Of a stretch of DNA of 64,000 nucleotides, positions 48,620 to 61,209 are shown piece after piece (positions within the stretch are counted from its first letter, which is position 1; each line of letters opens with the position of its first letter). The notes beneath the pieces were generated by a model. The model was not told where the DNA came from, searched no databases, and saw nothing but the letters and a program-made list of their open reading frames with translations. The translations under genes and the position numbers were made by a program. The stretch comes from Aselliscus stoliczkanus (Eukaryota > Chordata > Mammalia > Chiroptera > Hipposideridae). The DNA lies in NCBI GenBank assembly GCA_033961575.1, contig CM066727.1, positions 119,586,434 through 119,650,433 on the forward strand. The letters are read 5' to 3'.

Positions 48620-48830
48620 TAATAGCTTTCATTTATCGAGTAGTTAACACATGCCAGACACTTGTCATACATTATCTGTTTGAATTGGTTTGACAGAGGC
48701 TCACACAATTACTTTGGGCTACAATTGTATTTTATTTGGTCCTCATGAAGAGGTTAATTGATTTGTTCTAGGTCACATGGCTCAGAAATTGCAGACCTAG
48801 GTTTAGCCCCAAATCTGTCCAACTCCAAAG
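48620..48830 (-). mobile_element. MIR SINE, antisense
   Basis: atttatcgagtagttaacac, atgccagacacttgtcatac, ttctaggtcacatggctcag. Confidence 0.75.
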
Positions 48831-49079
48831 TCTATGTACAAACAGCCAGGCTACACTCCCTCCCTATGTGTTCTCCCTTGGAAAGTGGCTCACACCGACC
48901 CCATTTAGGATGCAGGAAATATTTATTTGTGCATTTGTCTGATTTTATTTCCTAAATGACATACTCCTGGAAGGCAGAGCTCTAAGTATTCTGTTCACAG
49001 TAAGGAGAAGTGTCACAGGGGTGAGACCTCCTTTTCTGCTTCAAATTGGAGAAAAGCTATCAGTGGTGAAATCTTAATT

Positions 49080-49290
49080 AGTAAATAATCCTGGACACTT
49101 TGCTAAGCATTGTACAAAATTATACGAGTTAATTCTATGAAAACCATATGAAATTAGTACTTTATTGTCCCCATTTTACTGGGTGTAACTGAAACTGAGA
49201 GAGGTTGAGTTATGTGCCTAAGGTCACACAGCAAAGAGTGGATGTGGGATTTGAACTGAGGTCTTCTGACTCCAGAGCCCTTTAATTATT
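49080..49290 (-). mobile_element. MIR SINE, antisense
   Basis: attgtccccattttactggg, actgagagaggttgagtta, cctaaggtcacacagcaaag, gggatttgaactgaggtctt. Confidence 0.9.
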
Positions 49291-50235
49291 TTGCTATTCT
49301 GCATGTGGCCCTGGGTTCTGGGCCTTTATTCACAACTTTCGAATGAGGGCTGGACATGGAGTGATAGGACTGGAATATATCACTATGGTGACAGTCTCAT
49401 CCTAGAATTGTCCCGAACTCCACTCTGTTACAAGCAGTGCCCAGAGGAGCAGGATGATATCAGAAATTTCTATGAGGACTTTGGGACAATCAGAGACAGC
49501 CGTTATCACATTCACAGTCATGTAGCATGGACCTTTTATGACAGCGTCTGGTCTCTTGGGTTTGTTGACTCCCAGTTCATGTGCTTTGAATGTTGAGGCT
49601 GGGAATCAGGTCTTGAACAGCCCTTTGAGCCCATAGAGAAGTGGACAAGGCTAGGCTAACCATGAGGGGATCTAGCTCTCTGGGGTTACAAAGTCCTGTT
49701 GGAGACATCGAGGCTTCGCCTCTTCATTTTCCTTGGTGTGCGGTGGAGGAAGTGCAGAGCTGACACAACCTTGTCGATCACCTGCTCCCAGCCCCTCACT
49801 TTGCAGCCATGCTAAGCAAGCACCACACACATCTGCACTGCATCCTTTGCCTCCTTGTTAACGATAACCTGGCTGTCTACCTCATTTGCATAGATGTCTC
49901 CAACAAGATTGAAAGTGCACAGAGTGGAAGCATTGTGAGGAAAGGGTCAATCTGGAGACATTGTACACAGTGTTTGTTTCTGGAATATGCAAATGGATCC
50001 CTAAAGCATGAAAGTCAGTGCCTCATTTGCTTATGAATCTGGGTATTGTACTTGTTTCTCTTCTGGGGAAGTTAATGTTGTGTTGCGTAGGCACTACAGA
50101 ATCTGTCCAGTTTTGGAGCATCATTTGCATTTCAGGAGGTCGTAAGCATCATCCATAGTAATCAACTATACCCTGAGATCCAAATCCTTGTCATTGTTTA
50201 AATATTAATTGGGAAAAATGAGGGTACTTTGGGGG

Positions 50236-50240
<5 letters not shown>

Positions 50241-50277
<37 letters not shown>
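50241..50277. repeat. (TG)n microsatellite
   Basis: About 18 uninterrupted TG units, followed by AT-rich sequence. Confidence 0.97.
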
Positions 50278-50280
<3 letters not shown>

Positions 50281-51153
50281 TGAATATACTATTCATATAT
50301 ATAACGAATATACTATTCTTTATTCTTAGTGGTGGTCATCTCTCCGACTCACTATGGAAGACTGGTTAATCACCTTTTTTATAGTATGGTTAATTTACAG
50401 ACAATTGTTATCCACTCTTTTCCAGTGCCAAATGTGGTCATGAGCTTTTCAGAGTATAAGTCAAATTTGAACAAATGGGAGAGAGGGAGTATTGGTTTGC
50501 AAAGAGTATTTGTTTATATGAAGAAAATAAAACTCATGGAGAAGTAATTATAATGGGGAAGTGACAGATGCTGAACAGAACTCTTAATGAGTAATTAATT
50601 AATGATGAAATAATGCAATGATTTCAGTTTTCTTATTCTGTTAGATAAATTGTTATACGTGCTGCAAACCTCCGCTGCTATTTAGTAGAGCAGAGCCAGT
50701 TTCATTCCTTTTCTGCTACAGCATTTAACACAATGACACTGAAGTCCCTCTATAAATAAAGACACATTTTTATTAAATATGTAGTACATTTTAATGCAAG
50801 TCTCTTCATTCATTCATATCACTGAGATGATAGTTGTGCCAATATATAAGGACAATATATATGTTTATATGTAGATATACAGGTTTGAAGAACAGAAACA
50901 CACAAAAAAGACACTTCATGATTCAGTGGAGGTCCTCAGCTATGAAGATGATGCTGTAAGACATTGATTTGCTCTTCTAGAAAAGGCAGATGTTGGGCCA
51001 GACAGAGGGCACATAAGGAGAGTGAAAGCAGAGCTCCTAATACTTAACCATCCCAACTGCTCAGCTCACAAACCATATGCACTATTATGTCAAAGACCCA
51101 TAAAAGTTCCACTATTCCTCCACAGATAATGGTAGGCATTAAAAGGTGAATCT

Positions 51154-51620
51154 AGGGCTGGCTGAGTGGCGCGTTGGTTAAGAGCTGGCTTGGAATGCCA
51201 GAGGCTCCAGTTCAGATCTCACATATGAGGGCCAGTGACACTGCCCTCTACAGCTAAGATGGTGAACAACAGCTCCACCTGGAGCTCGGCTGCTGTGAGT
51301 TGCCAGCGACAGCTTAGGTTGCAGCCCTTGCTGCAGTGGGTTGCCATAGGCTACAGTGAGTGGCCGGCAGCCAATGTGAGTGGCTGGCAGCCGGTGTGAG
51401 CTGCCAAGAGCCGCTGTGAGCGGCCGTCCAGAGGCCGGCGACCAATCAGCCTCACCTGAGAAGAGCGCAATGATGATACCAACATGGGCCAGTGAGGCAA
51501 TGTCCTCCATAGCTAGACTGAAGAACAGAAGGACAGCAACTTGTCTGTTCCCTTTCCCCGGTTCCCCAATGCTGTTCCCCTCCCCCAATTCTGCAATAGA
51601 ATCTTAAAAAAAAAAAAAAC
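51154..51620 (+). mobile_element. Long composite SINE (four internal units)
   Basis: Head gggctggctgagtggcgcg, linker gctaagatggtgaacaacag, then four consecutive units beginning gtgag with about 20-bp spacing (roughly 51355-51432), the gagcgcaatgatgatacc block, a tail with a repeated ctgttccc motif, a decayed AATAGA-ATCTT and an A-run. Short flanks gtgaatct at 51146-51153 and 51621-51628. Confidence 0.9.
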
Positions 51621-51687
51621 GTGAATCTGCTAGAAGAATTTGAGGTCACCATTTGGTGTTCAACCACAGATTTGTCTTTTATTGTTT

Positions 51688-52228
51688 CAGTTATCTGTTG
51701 CTGCAGAACAAATTATCCCACAAGTTGGTGGCCCCAAACAACAAATGTTTATTATCTCATTGTTTCTGTGGGTTAAAAACCCAGGTGCAGCTAGGCTGGG
51801 AGCCTCTGACTCAGGCTGCTTATGAGGTTGCAAAGTGTCAGTAGGGTTGAGGTGGCCTCACGGCTCCCCCAGAAGAGAGTCTGCTCCCACGCTCACTCAC
51901 ATGCTGTTGGTGGCCTCAGCTTCTTCCTGGCTGTTGGCTGGAAACATCAATTTCTTGTTAAGTGGGCCTCTCCATAGGGCTGCTCACCACACAGCAGCTG
52001 TCTGGCTTTCCCTAGAGCAAGCGATACAGGAGAGGGTAAGAGTCCAACAGAGAAGCCACAGGCTTATTGTTACCTACTCTTGATGTGGTGTCCCATCCCT
52101 TTTGCTGTATTGTAGTCTCATAAGTGAGTCACTGGTCCAGCTCACACTCAAGAGGAGGGGTTACACTGGGGCACGGATACAGTACTAGGAGGCAGGAATC
52201 ATTGGGGGCAGTCGCAGAGGCTGCCTAT
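51688..52228 (-). mobile_element. Old MaLR-like LTR, antisense
   Basis: Antisense start cagttatctgttgctgcag, then ggccccaaacaacaaatg, tcactcacatgctgttgg and gggcctctccatagggc. It lies directly right of the long SINE at 51154. Confidence 0.65.
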
Positions 52229-52739
52229 GGATGCACCTCTTCTTCAATGTGTTTAAGTGGGGTGTTGGTCCCCAAAATCAGATAGCAGAGAAGCTCAAGT
52301 ACGGACCCATCATTGGTTCCTGCTTTGTGGGCTCCTCACTGCGATGGCCTCTGAAACATTCCAAGTGAAGCAAACATGGGATTTATATCAAGCTACTGGA
52401 ACTTATGTGTCCCGACCCTGGCTCTCATCCAACCCTGAAGGTCATGCCAGCGGTGTGGCTGGGGCAGCTGGCACAGCAGGGTGTCAGACAATGATGCATT
52501 GCTCTCTTGGAGGCAGTGCCTGGGAAACCAGCCACACAGTTTCGAAATGTTTCCTAACACAGGGTCAAATGTCTGCTAACACTGAAAGGCCTTCCTGGCA
52601 CCTGGGAATCAGGAGCACTAACCTGTAGATAACTTTATCTCCTAGCCTCTAATGTCCAGCACAAAGGATTGCTCTAAAAATGGACTAATTCTTGAGATCC
52701 GAGCTTTGGATTTACTTAATGGCACCATTTTAAGGCAGC

Positions 52740-52970
52740 ACAGCAAAGCAGCTGAAAATGGTTTTCAGGGTCAAAGTTGAATTTGAATGCTGGCTTATTG
52801 ACTGGGTAAATGTCCACAAGTCAACTAACGTCGCGAAGCCCCATTTTTCTCACCTGTGAAATGCAGGCAACATTAGCACTGTCCTCCTGCGGATGGTTGA
52901 GCTTGGGCGTCACCTGTGATAGATAATCTGTGTGAAGGCCCTATTGCTGTGGTTATAAAGATGATGACTA
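52740..52970 (+). mobile_element. MIR SINE
   Basis: gaatgctggcttattgactg, then tctcacctgtgaaatgcag and gcaacattagcactgtcct. Confidence 0.7.
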
Positions 52971-54479
52971 TATCTGCGGGAAAGGCAGTCTCCACTCCTC
53001 AGGTTTTGGTAAAAGGGCTGGGATTTTTACTCTAATCTCCATAAATACAGAGACTTCTACTTTCACCCTGTCTTTTCCCTTCAGAGGGGGTATGTTTTCT
53101 TTTGCTCTTTACTACACTGAAACCTCACCTAGGCAGATTCTGCCCTGGGGGTGGGGTGAGGACGGGCGTACAGTTTTGAGGGGTAAATTCTTTGGTACAG
53201 AGACGGATATTCAGGGAGCCTAATGTGGTTACATTCTCCAATCCAGGCATTAACAGCAGCTATAAAACTGCAAGCTGGATCTTTATCTATCTGTATTTTT
53301 TTCAATTAACTTCACACAGATACCAATGGTGTCACGTCTCAGCTCCTAACACCCCCACAATTATGATTATCATTGTATTGTCAGCTGTGCAAACTGGCCA
53401 AGATATCTGTGAACGTAAAAGTGAAGGTGAAAACATTCATTAATTTGGAACAATCTCTGTCTTTCTCTCCTTCTCAAGTGATCTCGTGTACCTTGGTGGG
53501 CGATTCAGGCCAGACGTTGGGGTTAAGTTATCCATGAGGTGCTTTTCTCTGTTTCTGCTTGGAGTGTGCAGAATGGGTCTGACTCCTGAAGGCAGCTGGT
53601 GTTACTGCAAACCCAGGGGACTCCCCACCCACACAAGGTCCCCTCTTTGGGGGCTGTGGGAGAGCAGCCAGGGTGCTGGAGTGTGGCTGCCCTGCTGAGA
53701 GAGCTTTACTGGGAAACTTTACTGGGCAAGTGGCCAGGAGGGATTTTAGTACTTGATCATTAAATCCTCTAGCGAGTTGCTGGCTCTCAAATAAGAGTCT
53801 TTGCATATTGAATCGTCTCACTTGTGAGCAAACTGTCATTTCATTCCTGCTTTGAAGAAAAAATATTTTCTAAAATTAGCCGTTTATCAAAATTATAATT
53901 ACAACAGTACTCAAAACCACACCTGATGGGGCAGAGAATGCTACACCGAGCTTTTACTGATGGCTTTCAAATAAACCCCTTTCTTTTTTAAGCAAGAGGA
54001 AAGAAAAATAAAATCAATGAATTTTAAATTACTAAGAATTTAAGGTTAACTATGTCTTTGCTGCTAAAACCACATGAAAATGTATTTTCACTTCTAAGGA
54101 GCCACTACACTCAGAGGGACTTTATAAGGAAAAAATGAGGTCACATGTGAAGCACTTAGTGTCAAGACCTATAGCAAGTTATCAATAAATAGTAACTAAT
54201 AATAACAACAACAATAATTATATTTTCAATAAGATGATCATTTATAAATGCTATAAGGAAGGTAGTCTGCTTAGGGCTGTAGGAAAATTCAGTGAATAAG
54301 CCTGCTCTGCAGGAGGCTGTGTTTTTTCTGGGATCTGTTTCATATACCTGAGTAGTGTGGATCCTACTTTAAGCCTAATCAATGTTTCCCAAACTGGTGT
54401 TTCAGGGAACAGTATTTTTTTTTTTTGACAGAAGACAACATTTTGGAGATATTAATAGATGGCTTGAAGAAAAATGATC

Positions 54480-54492
54480 AAGATGTAGTACA
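54480..54492. repeat. Left target-site duplication of EEF1A1 retrocopy
   Basis: The 13-mer aagatgtagtaca lies directly before the pseudogene and recurs after its poly(A) tail at 56431-56443. The length is typical of LINE-1-mediated retroposition. Confidence 0.95.
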
Positions 54493-56432
54493 GCTTTTTT
54501 GCAACGGGTTTGCCACCAGAACACAGGTGTAGTGCAAACCACTAAACCTAACCCAAAATGGGAAAGGAAAATACACACATCAACATCGTTGTCATTGGAC
54601 ACGTAGATTTCGGCAAGTCTACCACTACTGGTCATCTGATCTACAAATGTGGTGGGATCGACAAAAGAAACATCGAAAAATTTGAGAAGGAGGCTGCTGA
54701 GATGGGAAAAAGCTCCTTCCAGTATGCCTGGGTCTTGGATAAACTGAAAGCTGAACATGAGCATGGGATCACCATTGATATCTCCCTGTGGAAATTCAGG
54801 ACCAGCAAGTATTATGTGACCATCATTGATGCCCCAGGACACAGAGACTTTATCAAAAACATGATTACAGACACATCTCAGGCTGACTGTGCTTTCCTGA
54901 CTGTTGGTGTTGGAGAATTTGAAGTAGGTATCTCCAAGAATGGGCAGATCCGTGAGCAGCCCTTCTGGCTAACACACTGGGTGTGAAACAACTAATTGTG
55001 GGTGTTAACAAAATGGATTCCACTGAGCTGCCTTACAGCCAGAAGAGATACAAGGAAATCGTTAAGGAAGTCAGCGCCTACATTAAGAAAATTGGCTACA
55101 ACCCCAACACAGTAGCATTTGTGCCAATTTCTGGTTGGAATGGTGACAACATGCTGGAGCCAAGTACTAACATGTCTTGGTTCAAGGGATGGAAATTCAC
55201 CCGTAAGGATGGCAGTGCCAGTGGAACCACACTGCTTAAAGCTCTGGATTGCATCCTGCCATCAACTAGTCCAACTGAACAAACCTGTGCGCCTGCCCCT
55301 CCAGGATGTCTACAAAATTGGTGGTATTGGTACTGTCCCTGTGGGCCGTGCGGAGATTGGTGTTCTCAAACCCGGCATGGTGGTCACCTTTGCTCCAGTC
55401 AATGTTACAACTGAAGTCAAGTCTGTTGAAATGCACCATGAAGCTTTGAGTGAAACTCTTCCTAGGGACAACATGGGCTTCAATGTTAAGAATGTGTCTG
55501 TCAAAGATGTTCATCGTGGCAATGTAGCTGGTGACAGCAAAAATGGCCCACCAATGGAGGCAGTTGGCTTCGCTGCTCAAGTGATTATCCTGAACCATCC
55601 AGGACAAATCAGTGCTGGATATGCACCTGTGCTTGATTGTGACACAGCTCACATTGCTTGCAAATTTGCAGAGCTGAAGAAGATTGATTGTCGTTCAGGC
55701 AAAAAGCTGGAAGATGGCCCCAAGTTTTTGAAATCTGGTGATGCTGCCATCGTTGATATGGTCCCTGGCAAGCCCATGTGTGTTGAGAGCTTCTCTGACT
55801 ACCCTCCTCTGGGCTATTTTGCTGTTTGTGACATGAGACACACAGTCGCTGTGGATGTCATCAAAGCAGTGGACAAGAAGGCAGCTGGAGCTGGCAAGGT
55901 CACCAGGTCTGCCCAGAAACCTCAGAAGGCTAAATGAATATTATCCCCAATACCTGCCACTCCAGTCTTAATCAGTGGTGGAAGAACGGTCTCAGAACTG
56001 TTTTTCTCAATTGGCCATTTAAGTGTAATAGTAAAAGACTGGTTAATGATTACAATGCATCGTAAAACCTTCAGAAGGAAAGGAGAATGTTTGGTGGACC
56101 ATTTGGGTTTTTTTCGTGTGGCAGTTTTTAAGTTATTAGTTTTTTTGTTTGTTTGTTTTTCTGTTTTTTTTTTTTTTTTTTTTTTTTTTTTAGCTGAGCC
56201 ATCCTGCTACCTGTTGGCAGCTCAGCTGCTGCTCAGCTCAGGCTGGGCATCGAACTGCTGTTGCTCAGAGCTCAGCTCGCACTCTTGAGCGAGCTATTAA
56301 TCAACTGAGCCACTTGGCTGGCCCAAGTTTTTAGTTTTTAAAATCAATACTTTTTAATGGAAACAACTTGACCAAAAATCAGTCACAGAAATTTTGAGAC
56401 CCATTAAAAATAGTTTAATGAGAAAAAAAAAA
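54493..56432 (+). pseudogene. EEF1A1P: Processed EEF1A1 pseudogene
   Basis: This is an intronless copy of the translation elongation factor eEF1A1 mRNA. It begins with the TOP-type 5' end (ctttttt-gcaacgggtttgcc), keeps the 5' UTR, has ATG at 54558 and a stop at 55935-55937, and keeps the 3' UTR (tggtggaagaacggtctc...) down to an A-tail at 56423-56432. A 1-nt loss near 54958 and a 1-nt gain near 55280 put the middle third out of frame, with a stop at 54984-54986. The outer parts share one frame: 460 codons including the stop, against 463 in the parent. Missing codons are in the ADCAVLIVAAG region and at AELKEK. The GTP-binding loop reads GHVDFGKS, with Phe for Ser18. Target-site duplications flank it. 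It cannot make an intact factor. An antisense SINE splits the 3' UTR. Confidence 0.97.
56145..56324 (-). mobile_element. SINE nested in EEF1A1 pseudogene 3' UTR
   Basis: An antisense tRNA-like SINE: the T-run at 56145-56192 is its A-tail, and its head is the reverse complement of the 56295-56324 end, with a box-A-like 'gtggctcagttgat' and a box-B-like 'gttcgatgccc'. It splits the known 3' UTR sequence at aagttattagttttt (56130-56144), which is repeated as aagtttttagttttt at 56325-56339, one mismatch. It therefore inserted after the retrocopy formed. The body is rich in agctc/cagct repeats and differs from the other SINEs here. Confidence 0.9.
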
Positions 56433-56443
56433 GATGTAGTACA
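56431..56443. repeat. Right target-site duplication of EEF1A1 retrocopy
   Basis: A second exact copy of aagatgtagtaca; its first bases overlap the end of the A-tail. Confidence 0.95.
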
Positions 56444-58014
56444 TATATGCAAGAGAGACTGAGGAATCGCAGGTGGTTTGGAGGTTTTGTGTGGCTGACA
56501 GTGGACAGTAATCATCTTATCTAAGTCAGGAGCATAGGGACAGGAGCGAATGTGGGGTGAATGGATGGAGAATGGCTCTGGGCTCTGAGCATGATTAACT
56601 CGCAGGGGAATTAGATGGGGATGTTGACAGTGTCTGACTATGGAGCAAAGGTGTGATGGCCACCATAATGAGAAGGTATCTTCACACTCAAAAATGGTGC
56701 AGGCAATTCCATAGAACGTAACAGAGTTTATTATAGGATAATTTACTTACAGGGATGTAGTGTCAGAGCAGACAGATGACTCAGCAGTTCTGTGCACATC
56801 CTTCTATGCTAACAGATCCCTGTTACAGTACTTTTTTAATAGTATAACTCAAGTACTAATGATTGACAAGACAAAGGAACAAAGAATGCAGTACATGCTA
56901 GGGGCCATACCTCCTGTTGGTTTTGTGATAGGTGATTGTTTATAGCCATACTAACACCAGTTTGGTATTTATCACAATTGACATGCCATTTCAGCCTATA
57001 CTAACAAAAATATTTATGGCTTCATTTTATGGAACACAGATAATCATCAACTAGAAGGCTCTCATATGCTTGCTAAGGGTGGTGAGGTTGATCAAAGGTC
57101 ACAGCATGAAAGAAAATCAAGACAGAGAGATGGAGTTAGTTTTGTTCATGTCCACATCTACACAATCAGAGAGCCGAGCCAGTGAACCTGGGCTGTGGGA
57201 CAAATGTCTCAGGACTGAAGCCTCAGCTTTGGGTTCCTTTTCAGAGAGATAGTTCAAACCAGGAGAGTGATTGAGAATGACAACCTTGTTTATTTACTTA
57301 TGTGTGTATTTATTCATTTACTTCTACTGCTTAGAAAAATGGACCTAGAGTGGCTTAAAACAATGAACAGCCAAACCTTGACCATTCAAACTAGAGAGAA
57401 GAGATAAATAATAAAAGAAAAAGGGAAAAGAGGGTTTGCTGAGGTTGCTGAAAATATGACAGAAAAAAAAGGGGGGTGTCAAGAACAGAACATGGACAAG
57501 CTCTAAAGTGGGGGTCTGGGTGGAGTGGAGGCTGAAGAAGGATCTAAACTTGAAGGCTCCTGTTTACCACCACTCTCCCTGCCATTTCCCCCCTAGCCCT
57601 GGAGCTGCTCCCAGTTTCTCTCTTACATTGCCCTGCTCTCGAATCCAGGCTCCAAGTAAGATAAGCTTGCTGAGGGCCCTCTTTCCTCTTTCCTACCTAG
57701 GATTTGGAAGTTCCTCTCCTATCTGTGATTCTGACCACAGTGCATTTGGAGAGGGTATTGAGAGTGGGGACAATGACTCCCCAGTAGAAAACAGGCGTCA
57801 AAGCATTTGGAAAAGCAGCACTCGAAAGGCATTGCTTTTCATCTTTTAATTCTTAAATTTTGTGCCTGGCTTACAGCATTGCTTTCTCGTTTGATGACTG
57901 GCAATCATCTCTAATACTTCATCAAGAACTATGGCACTAAATCGCAAGATGATTTTGTCAGAGTTGCCAATAGGTGACTCTGCTAATTTGAACACTTTTC
58001 TTGCTCTTCTGCTC

Positions 58015-58073
58015 CCCACCTTCTCTCTCCCCTCCTCCTCTTCCCCTCCCCACTTCTCCCTCTTTTCCCCCAG
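58015..58073. repeat. Pyrimidine-rich tract
   Basis: Almost pure C/T over about 59 nt, ending tcttttcccccag. It resembles a strong acceptor tract, but the sequence behind it does not join any upstream exon in frame. Confidence 0.85.
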
Positions 58074-59339
58074 TCCTGTGAAGGAAACATGCTCTGAAGA
58101 ATACGAAGAATTCATCTGCATACCTACACTTCCTCCACAGTTTTCAGAGTCCCCAAAGAAGAAGAAATTTGTGGCCGATTGAGAAGATAGTAATCATCTT
58201 CATGATTATGTGGTTGAGGTTTCTGGCTTAATGTCCTCAGGCTCCATTTGTGTCCTTGCGGGTGCTTGCAGCCTAAGGTGCCTTTGTGAGGCTGATGTTA
58301 CAAGTTACCCTGAGGTATCCCTGGAGTTTTGGCTTTGCAGAGAGGGTAGATCCAGCCGAGAACTGCCAATGCACATGGGACTGGAAGGCCTGCCCAAGTG
58401 CCAAGAGCCAGGGATTAGAGTTCCTGATTTCTCTCCAAGGACTTTGGGGCTATATATCACCCAAGAATGGTAGAGGTTCCATTTAAAAGAGCCCATAGAG
58501 AGAATATATCACTTAAGCCAAAGGTCAAAGCTAATTCTGATTAAAACAAACAACCCTACTCTTCCAGGAACTGTCTTCTTGAATTTAAAACAAAACAACA
58601 ACAAATCCCTATGTGTTAAAGGACACCTTTTTTCCTGAACTACATTTTTCCCTTTGCAAATTTATATTGTATTTATAGGACTACTGTGTTTCTAACCTGT
58701 ATTCAGATCATGTTGACAAAACCAGAAGACAGCAGAGCTTCCTGGAGCTCCATCTAGCTATAAAATCTCTTCCCAGAGAAAAAGGATTGCTTTTTATTTA
58801 ACCCAGGAATCCACAAATTAGTACCCTCCTGCTCAGTGGTCAATGGAAGAAAAAGGGAAGCCGTCATTTCCTTCTACCACTAGAGCTCAAAGTGACGGTG
58901 GGGAAAATGCAGAGGCTCATCGGAGCCAAGTTACGTTGATTTGGGAAATTCAGGGAGCAGGGACTTGTGAGATCCTTTGCAACCACATCTTTTCTGAACT
59001 CATGCTCATCCATCAGCTGCCATCAACTACATACTGGCTGGGAGTTAGTTTCAGCCTTGCTGTTACTTTCTAAAAGCTATCAATTCTTCTGACACATAAT
59101 AATTGCATAACGGTGTGGCATCCAAGGTCAAGGCTCACCAATATCCTAAAATATACCACTAGGGGGTCATTAATAATAATGAAAATAATAATAGAAAAGT
59201 ACTAAAATATTCACTTGTCTTTAGTCTGGTTTCTTTTAGGCTCTTTTAATATCTTTCATAATTTAAGACCCATTAATTTATGTTAATCCCAACATAAGTT
59301 GGGATCCAACTTATTGTATTTGCAAGAGATCTGGAATTG

Positions 59340-59510
59340 AAGTTCAGGGGTTGGGTTCTAATGCTGGTGTGACCTTAGATAAGTTCATTGTTCACCATGT
59401 TCCTCAGTTTCCTTATCAGTATAAGGGGAGACATTATCTCCCATATTGCACAAGGTATTGAAAATAAAAAGGACTTCGGCAAGTATAAAAACCACCTATA
59501 AATGCATTGG
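59340..59510 (+). mobile_element. MIR SINE
   Basis: gctggtgtgaccttagataa, tgttcctcagtttccttatc, agtataaggggagacattat. Confidence 0.8.
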
Positions 59511-61209
59511 ATTATTTTTGTCCTTTCTTGTCTTGCTTTGAGAATTTAGAAAATTCTTCCCAATATTAAACACAAGCACTCAGTTTCTCAGGCAGGGAAG
59601 GAAGCATACAGAAAATACAGGTCTCTCAGCCTTCAGGGTGGGGCCTAGGAGGGGAGATGATGGGTGTGTGGGAGGGGCCTCAGCTGATGATTTGGTGATT
59701 GACAGAAATGCAAGCACCAAAAGAGACCCTCTTGGAAATGAAGGTGAACTCCCTTCTATCTATGGCTCTCCCTGTACAATCCTTTCTGTGATGATATTTA
59801 GTAAATCTTGCCAATCATTATGTCAACATATTTGGTTAAAAATTTTTGAAAAGGCATCAATTTGGAGACTGCGCTCAAGTCAAAGCAACCTTATTGTTCC
59901 AAACCAGCCCTTCCCTCCAGCTTAGTCACCACAATTACAACCTTGCCTCTGGGTCCTATGTAAACAGAGGGTCAGCCTGGAAATGCATGGCAGTAAAGTG
60001 ACCTTTATCCAACTAGAAGTGTCCATGACAGTCACATGTAACCAAGGATAGCCAAATTTACCGGTCTAGGAGGTTCTGGCGTGAGAATAGTTACACAGTT
60101 TAAGTCTGCCTTTCGGGGAGACAACATAAAGAACTAGAGATGGAAGATGGAAGGCAAGATGATTGGAGATATGGCTGTGACAGGATAAAAGAGGTGAAAA
60201 GAGACTTAGAGCTTAGACCTGCACGCGGGAGCCACCCTTTGTGAGAAGGGAGGGACAGGACAGTGGGGAGAGAGGGAGGCAATAACCTGAGAGGCTCCAA
60301 GGCCAAGGGGGAGGAAAGTTATGTTGTTGTTGTTATTTACTTTTTAAGAATATTATCCCTTGATACTTATTTTGGCCAGGTTTTATGAGTTGTTATACAG
60401 CATTAAAGGTCTTCAGAATTGCAGATTTGGTCATTGAAATCACAAGCAAGCAGCATAATTGCGACCTACAAATCCAGGTGCTCGCTCCCTGCTGAATTCT
60501 GTTAGCACCTTTGCAAGTACCCATTCAACAGAAACAAAAGAGGTTTGCAAGTGCTTGTATTGTACCAGCAATTTTATTTGCCTCCTAGCTGGAATTGAGA
60601 CAAAGCTTGTTGCTTGGTATAACCAATCTATGTTGAATACATTTCCCATATGCCCATTTCGTGTTATTTAATAAAAAACATTTGTTTTTTTGCAACAGTA
60701 AAAAAATGACATCTCTTTAAAAAAATTATTAAAATCCCTTAATTTATGTAAGGATATAAAGGATGAAAATTTAGATGGAAGGGGAGGAAATTGAATGTTC
60801 TGTTGTGTAGATATTATACTTCTATTAATAAAAATGTAGTGATTACTAGTGTTCTATGACTTGTCAAATATATTTATTTACCTCCTAGATCATTCTCAGG
60901 AAAGTTTCATGAGTTCTTCTGTTGATTTTCCACTCCTAACAGAGCTAAATGATCAAAACTTATACAGTGTGCCAATTTCCAGGGCTCCATAAAATATATT
61001 TTATGTATCCTCACTCCATTCTTATGTGTCATATGAAGAAAATACACACAAAAATACAAAAATTAGACAATATAACAAGAAAAACCATTGTGAGTTTCCC
61101 ACATTTGAAGAGCAAACTGATACCATGGCCCAAACATGGCCCAAAATCTCTGCAGACTTGGGAGCCATATGGCTGCTCCCGGGTGACATGAGGCATACTT
61201 GTCACTGTT

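Larger units (their letters stand above)
29508..54492. other. Probable upstream intergenic region, no confirmed gene
   Basis: About 25 kb without a convincing coding exon. It holds MIR, L2, L1M and LTR fragments, four short SINEs or SINE-MER5 composites, microsatellites and one weak plus-strand exon pair (31511-31579 and 32424-32515). About 29520-31500, 32780-33340, 38420-40400, 45400-46170 and 53000-54400 show nothing I can name. PLEKHG7 5' non-coding exons could lie here but cannot be identified by reading alone. Confidence 0.5.

Noticed and set aside
49291..49596. 101-residue plus-strand ORF that reads reasonably protein-like
   Set aside because: It begins at the edge of a MIR, has no splice or retrocopy signs and no recognisable motif; a chance ORF is most likely.
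57508..58182. Protein-like readings (DSDHSAFGEGIESGDNDS, and VKETCSEEYEEF ending KKKKFVAD) with acceptor-like sites at 57700, 57876 and 58073
   Set aside because: No combination of the visible donors gives matching phases; the middle segment has stops in the needed frame, and the first 'intron' would be only about 46 bp. Not called as a gene.
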